Of a stretch of DNA of 64,000 bases, positions 55,901 to 64,000 are shown in pieces. Origin of the DNA: Podospora pseudoanserina (Eukaryota > Ascomycota > Sordariomycetes > Sordariales > Podosporaceae); the NCBI RefSeq assembly GCF_035222485.1, contig NC_085925.1, positions 1,488,001 to 1,552,000 of the forward strand. Direction: 5' to 3'. Numbering within the stretch: the first letter of the stretch is position 1; each line of letters begins with the position of its first letter. The notes beneath the pieces are model-generated. The model did no database searches and was not told the DNA's origin. It saw only the letters and a program-made list of their open reading frames with translations. The position numbers and the translations under genes are program-made.

Positions 55901-58740
55901 AAGTATCCTCGATATTCTACCGGTACCGCTTTTTTTTTACCTTTCTTTACGTTATTATAGTAAACGTATTTACTAACCTCCGATATCTTTACTAACGTCG
56001 TTAACCCTACTTCTTCGATCTTACCGCCTATATTAATAGAATATACTATTACTTTCTATACTCTTTACGGTAGTACCGTAGAGGGTACTTATCTTATACT
56101 CTACTCCGTACGTACTCCTAATCTTTTATTACTAATTAAATACTTTTAAGGTTCTTTTAGTTATAAGTAGTTACTATCCCTTTAATCGATATTTAGGTTA
56201 TAGTCTTTATACTATAATTACTTTAGGATTATATCCTTCGAGGGTCCTATATTTATAATATTAAATATAATTAATATTATTTTTCCTTTAATTATAATAT
56301 TTAAGGGTAATATCTCCCTATAGACCTTTTACGTAGGAAATAGTCTTTATATAACGATTTATTTTTTTTTTTTATAGTATACGGGCCTAATATATAAACT
56401 ATAATAAAATTAAGTTTATTTCTATATTACTATTTACTAATATTATTATTTAAAAATCCTTTTATTATATAATAATTTAAAGGTATTTATCTTTTTTACT
56501 TCCTCCTTATACGGTAGCGACCTCGCTAACGAGCGCCGGATCGTTATTCTATACCTTTATTTTATATTAATATTTTCGAAGATATTATTTATAGTCCGTT
56601 AGAGGTTAATAGCCTCCGCGAAGGACCGCGAATCGTTTTTTAAGCGGTTATATTATTTAAAAACGTTTTTTTACTTTAGGTTATTTAATAATATAAAGTC
56701 TTTTAACTATACTTATCTAGCTTCCTTTTATTTTCCGTCTTTAATATTCTTTTATATTTACGTTCGATAATAGTTTTTTTATTTAGTTTTGAGCGTTTTA
56801 GCTTAATAATACTACTTAACCTTTTTCCGTAAATATATAGCGTAGTCTGGGTTTAGGTACTATTTTAATATTATTTTTTTTTACGAATATATATTATTAT
56901 TTATATTTTAACTATTTACGTATTTAATATAATACTTTATATACTTTAATACGATTTATATAATTTAAAGGTTATTCTTTAGTTTAACCGGGTTTTAAAC
57001 TTTTTATAAAATATAGTCGTTTAGGTCTTTCTATTAGGCCTTTTTTTATCGGGTTATAATCCTTTTAATTAATTATAGCTTACCCTTTTTACTTATTTTA
57101 TATATCGGTTAATAGTTATATAGCGATTTACTTTAATAATACTTTATATATTCGTATATAATATATTAAAACTAAAGTACTTTTTAGTACTCCGGATACC
57201 TAAAATAAAGTTATATCGTATTTCCCTTATAGGGTATATACTATATAGGTATTAATATATCTTTTAGTAATTTCGCAATCCCGATATTAGCGACTTTCCT
57301 ACCTTTCTAATACTCTTTTTAGCTTTTATATAAAAGCTTTATAGGCTATAATATATTTTATAAAATAGTAATTCCGTACTTATTATATTACCTTTTTAAT
57401 ATCGTTTACTTAATAGGTTTTTACGTAAGACTTTTATCTTTAGCGACCTTTATAGTAATTTCTATAATAATCTATACTAGTTAATTCTATAATATTTATA
57501 TCCGAAGATTTCTTTCCTTGTACTCCGCCTTTAACCTTTCTAGGGCTTCTTTTATTTTCTAAAGCTCTATATTTTTTTATTTAGCGTATTAATTAGAGTT
57601 TTCCTTAGAGCTTACCGTTTCGCTTTATTAATACCCGATAATTACTATCTTTATAACCCTCGGTCCCTTCGATATAATAATTAATACGATTTTCTTTTTT
57701 TATCCGAACTATTTAAATATCCTATAGTTTTTCTTAAAGTATTTTACTTTACCGTAATTAAAATACTTAAAGTTATTTCTACTTTAGCTTTAGCTTTATA
57801 GCCTTTACTATTATATAATATCGACGTTTATCGGTCCTAAATATATAGTACTAGAGTAGCTAGTATTAAGATATTTCCGCTTATATTTATCGTTAGAATA
57901 ATTATTATTAAAGTATCCCTTATAATTATTATTATAAATACTTTTACTATAGTTTCTCTTTTCCGTATAACGCTCGAATTACCGATCGTCGATCCGTATA
58001 GCTATAGTAATATATTTATTAATAGTATTAAGCTTTAACTTTTTATATAATTTATCCTTTATTTTTTCTTTAAGGCTATAATAAAAAAGCTATATTAATC
58101 CTTTATCGTTAATAGTATTACGTAGGCTATCGATTTTAAATTAAGTTACGTAATTAATTACTAAACGCGTTTAGTATAGGCTTAAGAGTCTCCCTTATAC
58201 GCGTTTTACTTTATTATATTCCTTAAATACTTCTTTAAGCTTAGCCTTAAAGGCACGGTAATTCTCGAAGTACTTTACGGTAATTTTCTTCTAATCCTCC
58301 GGCTTTTACTCGTAATAGTCGTCGAGGATAAGCTCGAACTATACGAAAGCCCTATCTTTAAGCTTAGTAGCCGCGAAGATTACCTTCGACTCTTCGTTAA
58401 TAAACTAGTTTAGATATTAACGAAAATAGGTTTTAAGCTAGATTAAAAACCCTCTAAGCTTTACCTTTTTTCCTCTATAGCGCTCCGGTACCGGGAACTT
58501 AATAGCCGACTTAAACGTAATCGAGATAGCGAAAATCTACTCCCGGGTCTATTAAGCCTTATCCTCGAGCTTTTTAAAACGCTTAATAACTTACTTTGCG
58601 GTAGAGGGTATATATCTAGAAAGTCCCTCGGCGCCTAGGCTAAGCAGGACGCCTTCTATCTAAACATTCTTAGGTCCGGTTATAGTAGTAAAAAGACGCC
58701 TTTAACTTATCCGTAATAAAGTTAAAGTAAGTATATAACG

Positions 58741-59143
58741 TATGACGAACCCCTATCCAGAACCTCTAAAAAGGATACTATTAAAGGCACTTCTGAATAA
58801 TCCTAGTTCGGTATAGCTAAATAGTATATAATAATAGCTTATCTCTATTATAATAGTCTAAATACTAACGATTATAACTTATATTATATACTACGGAACT
58901 ATCTATCTATACCGGCCAGTTCCTCCGTATATATAGACCCGTGGACCGTGGACCGTTAACTTATAGACGGTCCTCGGTCCGCTCTTAATTGGCCGACGCC
59001 GGACCGTGGACCGTAAGCCCCACCGCGGTCCCCGGTCCCCATCTTATTGGTCCGTTACCCTTCTGGACCGTAAGCCCCGCTCGACGGCGCGGTCCAGTCT
59101 TGATTGGTCCCTCGTGGCCCCACTGTCTTCCAGAACCGTAACA
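58741..59143 (-). repeat. Right LTR (5' LTR of the element)
   Basis: 403 bp, collinear with 51697..52099 and the same length, so no indels are needed to align them. It appears more RIP-affected than the left copy but still GC-rich in its second half. Confidence 0.93.
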
Positions 59144-59599
59144 AATAAGCACCGGATTAGCCTGATCAGAGGGCCAGAATTGCCTGCACGCGTGCAAGGT
59201 ACAAAATATGAAGAAATAAAAGTCGATGTCCTGTCTAAAATAGAATGTGAGAAGCAAACTGCTTTTATATATGACACTGAACCCCCCCAATCCTCCGTGA
59301 GCCCTATTTCCTCACTTATACCCTTAAGCTTGTAGCCGTACCCCGAACTAATATCCAGAACGCTAGCTAGAACCCATGTTATAGTCATTTGAAGGGCATG
59401 TTGGATCTTTAAAGACCGCCGTACTAGTACTCAAGTGGGTAGCTACTGGGGAATCTTCGGTATTATATGTTTTTAAATAGAAAATAAACTTTTATTAAAT
59501 TTTTTTATTTGTTTTTTATTTTGTTTTTTGTTTATTTTTTTTTATTTTTTTTATTTGTTTTTTATTTTATTTTATTTATTTATTTTTTATTTTTATTTG

Positions 59600-59731
59600 T
59601 TTTTTATTTGTTTTTTATTTGTTTTTTATTTGTTTTTTATTTGTTTTTTATTTGTTTTTTATTTGTTTTTTATTTGTTTTTTATTTGTTTTTTATTTGTT
59701 TTTTATTTGTTTTTTATTTGTTTTTTATTTG
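59600..59731. repeat. Tandem repeat, unit TTTTTTATTTG x 12
   Basis: Twelve exact head-to-tail copies of an 11-bp unit, with degenerate T/TATTT-rich sequence on both sides (about 59495-59765). It creates three overlapping false hydrophobic Phe/Leu/Cys frames. Confidence 0.95.
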
Positions 59732-59891
59732 TTTTTTATTTATTTTTTTCTATTTAATTTTTTTTGCAGTGTTATTTAGTGTTGAGCTTCGAGTAAAGTG
59801 TGATTAAAGGTACTTTTGCGGCTCTGCTCGCTACAGTTCGGTGTGGAAGCTCACTATTCCATAGATAATCTTTCGGCTGTGACTAAAAATG

Positions 59892-60165
59892 AAACTTTCG
59901 GTGGTCTGTGCTGCTTTTTTCTCCTCTGGACTTCAAAAAGCTCTTAACGTGGGAAAATAGCCCTCGAGAGTGTGTTAATTGAACTAAAAGCAGTCTCCCG
60001 TCGCTATAGTTACACAGCCGTGCTGTCGAGAGATGAGAAGAAAGCCTTAGCGGATGCTTTCGAGTCCTTTGCTTTCCCGTTTGCCCATATTAAAAAATTA
60101 AAAAACTATTTAGAAGACAATCCAGCATAGCAGAAGAAAAACCTAGCACGGGCCACCGAAAGTTT
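59892..60165. mobile_element. Small inverted-repeat (MITE-like) element
   Basis: Two 21-bp terminal inverted repeats, 59892-59912 and 60145-60165, match at 19 of 21 positions (AAACTTTCGGTGG core). The two differences are C/T. They enclose 232 bp of non-coding sequence. Length and lack of coding capacity suit a MITE mobilised by a DNA transposase elsewhere. I see no clear target-site duplication, so the superfamily is unassigned. Confidence 0.5.
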
Positions 60166-60531
60166 TATTTTTAAATTTACGGAGGTACAGTTTTATTTAA
60201 AAGGAAATTTGTGATTGGTTGGAACTGGCACTGTGCGGACCCTTCACTTTTGGCACGGTGTTGCCGACCTGCTTAGTTGAACCTCAGCATCAGGATGCAC
60301 TGAGCCGCGGGGAAAGCACGTGGAATACATCCATCCGTGTGTATATTTCATCAGGCTGGTTCTGCTTACGTCTAGCTTCAATTCTTTTGCACGGTTGAGA
60401 ATCTTATTGATGTGGAGGTTGCAGAGGCGTCGACTAAAACTTTTTGACTCACTCGGCGAGCGTTCTCCAAGGCCCAACAGTCACTCATTATCTTAACCTC
60501 GACCAGTGGAAAGAGCGACCAAACTTCTCAC

Positions 60532-62297
60532 ATGCACATTCGACTGGGAATCACACAGGGATTCCGGTCGTTCAGGCACCCGCCTCGAGAGCTTGGTAGC
60601 GTTTTCTTTCTGATGAAACGCAGGTACTGCGACAGCACATCGAAACATAGCTTATCCTCCCCACCTGCTAAGAAACATCGGCCATATACCGCAACAATGG
60701 TTTCCCGCACCATCACCCTCACCGAGCAGGAAGAACAGCTCAAGCGCCTCCTTGTAGACGTCGCGCGCTACATTGACTCTTCTTCCAGCGAGAACAGCCC
60801 GACTATCCTCCGCTGGGCTGGTGGCTGGGTTCGCGATAAACTACTTGGAATTAAGAGCCACGACATCGACACGGCTATCAACAACTTGACCGGTGAGGCT
60901 TTCGTTGGAAAGCTTCGTGACTATGTCCAGATCCCAGGCAACAAGCAGCTACACAACCTGATGGACTCCGACATTGGCCGCCTTCACACTGTGGCCCGCA
61001 ACCCAGACAAGTCGAAGCACTTGGAGACCAGCACCATCAAGCTCTGTGGGTTGGATGTGGACTTTGTGAACTTGCGGAAGGAAACATACTGCGAGAACAG
61101 CAGGAACCCCGAGGTGGAGTTTGGGACGGCCGAGGAGGATGCTGCTCGCCGAGATGCGACCGTCAATGCTCTCTTTTACAACTTACAGACGGGCGAAGTG
61201 GAGGATCTTGTCGGGGGTCTGCCAGATCTGGGGGCGGGGATTATTCGGACACCAATGGAGCCACTGCAGACCTTCATGGACGATCCCCTTCGTGTATTGA
61301 GACTGGTGAGGTTTGCTAGTCGACTGGGGTTCAAAATTGACAAGGCGGCAGAGGAGGTTATGGCGGATGAGAATGTGCTGAGAAACTTGAAGATCAAGAT
61401 CAGCAGGGAGAGGATTGGTGTGGAGTTGGAGAAGATGCTCAATGGTAAGATCCAGACGACATTTTACAGAAGTGAAAGGCACAATAATGCTAATATTGTC
61501 TTTCAGGCAAACACCCGGTCGAGTCCCTGAGGCTGATCAACAGGTTGGGGCTTTACCATGCTGTGTTCACTGTACCGGAACGAACCGACATGCCAAAGCC
61601 AGATATCTCCAAGTGGGACCGTGCATATGAATGCTTGTTCTTCTTTGAGAGCAACAACACTCCTGGTTCCATCTGGGAGTTGCTCGTCACCACAGAGGAA
61701 GCGAGATATTTCGCCTGGTCATTGGCCACCATCACGCCTTGGGAGCAACTTCCTGATGATCCCCCTCTCAAGTCAGGAAAGTTAGCCATGCCCCTTGCTA
61801 CGCAAGCCGCGAGGGAAGGATTCAAGGCACCCAACAAGCTATCTGACGTGATCACTGCCGCCCATCGGCACCGTCCTGCTATTCTGGAGCTCAAGGCACT
61901 TGTTGATGAGAACAAGGATGAAATGAAGGATAGGGCAAAGTTTGGTATGGCGATCAGAGAGTGGGACTCAAGAGCCAAGGGTAGCTGGCGTCTACAAGTT
62001 CTTTACTCGATCTTGGTTGATGTTCTAGAAGGATCAACGAGCCGAGAAGAGATTCTGATGGGATGGCTGCGTTTCTTGGACCACCTGGTAGAACTTGATC
62101 TGATGCATGTCACGAAACTCGACAGGATCATTGATGGAACTGACCTCTCGAAGGCACTTGGAGTTAAGCCAGGGAGGTGGATGGGTGCGGCGCTCGAAGT
62201 TGTGATGGAGTGGCAGTTAAGGAACCCAGAGGTCGAGGATCCAGCAGGAGCAGTTGAGGAGGTGAAGAAGCGGCGGGTTGAGTTGGGGATTAAATAG
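60532..62297 (+). CDS. CCA1: CCA tRNA nucleotidyltransferase (CCA-adding enzyme)
   Basis: It adds the 3'-CCA to tRNAs in nucleus/cytosol and mitochondria. Exons 60532..61444 and 61507..62297 (donor GTAAGA, acceptor TTTCAG) give 567 aa. Class II nucleotidyltransferase motifs are clear: GGWVRD (about 97-102), the metal-binding DxD in SHDIDTAI (111-113), RRDATVNALFYN and the nucleotide-selecting DDPLRVLRLVRFASRLGF. The GVELEKMLNGKHP helix is split by the intron. Three in-frame starts exist: Met1 (MHIRLGITQGFRSFRH, basic and mitochondrial-presequence-like), Met28 (MKRRYC, basic) and Met56 (MVSRTITLTEQEEQ, just before the conserved fold). This fits the known yeast arrangement in which alternative starts serve different compartments. 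Lies 326 bp upstream of TTI2, same strand. Confidence 0.96.
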
Positions 62298-62623
62298 GCA
62301 AGAGAGTGATAAAAAATACATCATGAGTTTGAATATTTTATATTTTGTGTCTTGGTTTGAACCTGAGGTTGGCTTTTGTTTTCTGTATCCCGAATTTGGC
62401 GGGCGCAGAGCGCTGTAATTACAGCGGTTAACGCCCCCACCAGAGCAGATGGGAGGGCTTTCCTCATATTTCCGCAAGGCTCTCACAACCACTCATCAAC
62501 AACCTCAACACAGTTGCCATTTCAGACCAGTAGCGCTGACCTTGAGGACCGGGATCAAACTTTACGCGTTACTTCATATTTTATTTCTCAACAACTTCAA
62601 GCGCTTGTCTCCCTGTCAGAATC
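62298..62623. other. Short intergenic region CCA1 / TTI2
   Basis: 326 bp between the CCA1 stop and the TTI2 start. It must hold the CCA1 3' end and the TTI2 promoter. Nothing else is seen. Confidence 0.5.
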
Positions 62624-64000
62624 ATGTCCTGGTACAAGGCGCTGCTTGATGCGGCGTCGGCAATGCATGAGAAGCCAGACTCAATTGTAGATGCGATCCA
62701 GGCTTTATCACAGGGTATGAATCCTAATGAACATGATCAGCCGTGATAAGGCAGTAACAACTAACTGGTAATGTATAGAGGTCCCGGATTCGATAACACT
62801 TGATGAGCTGCTCACGGGGGTGAGGGAGACTGTTGCCTCATCTGACAAGACGAGGCCCGAGGTCAGTAGGCCCGTCAACTCAACAACGAGTATTACAGAG
62901 TGACTGACATGCGAAACTAGAACACAGAAAGGGTGCAAAAGGCCTTGGTGGTTGCACTCACATGTCTGCAACAGCCAGACAGGATACAAGAGAAAGCAAG
63001 CGACCAGGCCACTGCACAGGAGCTAGCGAGAGTAATATCAACAGCAATTGCGCCTGTTTTGCCTGTTCTCAACGACGACAATGGCTTACCAGCATGTATG
63101 TTTGAACTGCCTTCTACCATATGGACTCTGGTCAAGCCTAACTGGATGTAGCCTTCAATGATGCTCTGTCCAACAATAACAAAGCCCTCAATACCCACTG
63201 CAAAGCCACCTCCATGATAGGTCTCCAATGCCTAGAAGCCATCGACAGTGTTTTCAATCCACCCACCCTGGACGACGACACCCTCCTCAGTCTCATTGCC
63301 TACTCTCACCCCGACCAAAACTGGTCTGATGATCCCACCAAAATTGCCAAGATAGCCGCCGCCATTCTCAAGACTTACCCCTTCCCCAATAGAACCGACT
63401 TCATCACCTCTACAATCCTCCAGTCGTATCTCCGGCCTCTTTTCTCAAAGTCTAAACCGTCTACTATTACCTCTTCAGGCCGCAAAGCAGAATACCAAAC
63501 CGACAACTCCCGAGATGGCATCCCCGACGACACCGTTGCAACTAAACCATGGAAGTTTACTGACCTTCGCTCCATTCCGGTGTTCTCATGGGCAGTGACA
63601 GAAGCTAATGTACGTATCATCTCCTATATCTTGTCCTGTCTCACGCAAGAGTGGCACTCGTATAAAGAGGCATGTATCACTCTGGTACTGTCACTAACCT
63701 TCCTTGAATGACAAAACAGAACGCCCTGATAAGCACCCACTGGCCCTCCTATATCCCCGTCCTCCTAACCCTCGCTGACGACTCCACCACCCCCATCCGC
63801 CAAACCGGCCTCAACATCCTATCCAACTTCCTCACCAAGATCCCCGCCAAAACCCTGCAGGACACCGGTCTAGGCCAAGTCTTTGCCGATGCTGTATTCC
63901 CAACACTGTCTTACCTTCCTTCTTTAACACCCGAGGATGAATCCCTTCAGCTCTTGGAACCAGCCTACAAAGCTTTGCTAGTTTTGGCAGAGAAGCAGTC
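62624..64000 (+). CDS. TTI2: TTI2-like subunit of the TTT (Tel2-Tti1-Tti2) complex, 5' part
   Basis: Tti2 is a helical-repeat cochaperone subunit that, with Tel2 and Tti1, stabilises PIKK kinases (TOR, ATM/Tel1, ATR/Mec1). Five exons are visible: 62624..62714, 62779..62861, 62921..63095, 63152..63609 and 63720 onward past the window end. All junctions are GT-AG (donors GTATGA, GTCAGT, GTATGT, GTACGT) and in phase. The N-terminus is MSWYKALLDAASAMHEK, followed by a helical region. The diagnostic Tti2 signature is SIPVFSWAVTEAN (exon 4) running into ALISTHWPSYIPVLLTLADD and GLGQVFADAVFPTLSYLPSL (exon 5), then LLEPAYKALLVLAEKQ at the edge. About 360 residues are visible; the C-terminal part is missing. 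The introns are dense, so plain frames reveal only fragments of it. Confidence 0.85.

Larger units (their letters stand above)
51697..59143 (-). mobile_element. Fossil Ty3/gypsy LTR retrotransposon, broken by RIP
   Basis: A 7,447-bp element with two 403-bp LTRs (51697..52099 and 58741..59143) that begin TGT/TG and end CA-like, flanked by an exact 5-bp duplication AATAA (51692-51696 and 59144-59148). It lies on the minus strand. A polypurine run (minus strand GGAGAGGGAG, 52105-52114) sits just inside the left LTR, which is therefore the 3' LTR. Decayed pol landmarks read right to left: a reverse transcriptase YxDD-type box near 55.34 kb, then an RNase H-like block near 54.65 kb. gag should lie toward 58 kb and integrase left of RNase H, the Ty3/gypsy order. 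The interior is thoroughly broken, with many dozens of RIP-type breaks and no usable frame. LTR differences look mostly RIP-type, so they cannot serve as a clock. The clean target duplication suggests a fairly young insertion. Confidence 0.9.
59149..60531. other. Right flank of the LTR element, gene-free
   Basis: AT-rich sequence with the 11-bp tandem repeat and the inverted-repeat element listed separately. A palindrome, GCACGCGTGC, lies near 59190. The final 300 bp should hold the CCA1 promoter. No coding region is supported. Confidence 0.45.

Noticed and set aside
59509-59807. Three overlapping hydrophobic frames (Phe/Leu/Cys/Tyr repeats)
   Set aside because: They are translations of the 11-bp T-rich tandem repeat in different phases, not membrane proteins.

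Overview
The window looks like a nuclear chromosome segment of a filamentous ascomycete (Pezizomycotina, most likely Sordariomycetes). Genes are split by short introns of about 50-110 bp with GT(A/G)NGT donors, CTAAC-like branch points and YAG acceptors. Products are typical of that group, including a Syo1 whose N-terminus resembles the Chaetomium protein as I remember it. One block near 52-59 kb shows the extreme C-to-T/G-to-A decay left by repeat-induced point mutation (RIP). Identifications rest on motif recognition only; no database search was possible.

Layout. 0-26.6 kb is gene-dense and housekeeping in nature: SYO1 (ribosomal protein import, partial, -), a Golgi-type glycosyltransferase-like protein (+), a four-exon DUF202 membrane protein (-), RPA2 (+), a GNAT acetyltransferase (-), isopentenyl-diphosphate isomerase (-), a MATE transporter (-), URB1/Npa1 (+), a low-complexity protein with an eIF4E-binding motif (+), tRNA-Val(AAC) (-) and peroxisomal Lon protease (+). 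Several neighbours are divergent pairs (SYO1/glycosyltransferase, DUF202/RPA2, MATE/URB1). 26.6-37.5 kb is a roughly 11 kb stretch without a convincing gene, holding a 134-bp (AC)n run. It leads into a Zn2Cys6 transcription factor (37.5-40.1 kb) whose zinc cluster is complete only if an 8-nt micro-exon is spliced in. 43-50 kb carries an uncharacterised acidic protein (-), MLH1 (+) and an F-box protein (-).

51.7-59.1 kb is a fossil Ty3/gypsy LTR retrotransposon in minus orientation, with 403-bp LTRs and a 5-bp target duplication (AATAA). Its interior is ruined by RIP while the LTRs and a pocket beside the left LTR stay much more GC-rich. That interior also holds a plus-strand frame remnant and a tRNA-like sequence. 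To its right are an 11-bp tandem repeat (12 units) and a 274-bp element with 21-bp terminal inverted repeats. After that come the CCA-adding enzyme (+) and TTI2 (+, cut by the window end).

Functional themes: ribosome biogenesis and import (SYO1, URB1), genome maintenance (RPA2, MLH1, TTI2), tRNA maturation (CCA1), isoprenoid synthesis (IDI1) and peroxisomal proteostasis (Lon). The gene order does not indicate a metabolic cluster. I found no CRISPR, rRNA or convincing unknown multi-gene system. The most unusual signals are the micro-exon in the zinc cluster, the very long non-coding region before that gene, and the uneven RIP and extra parts of the LTR element.
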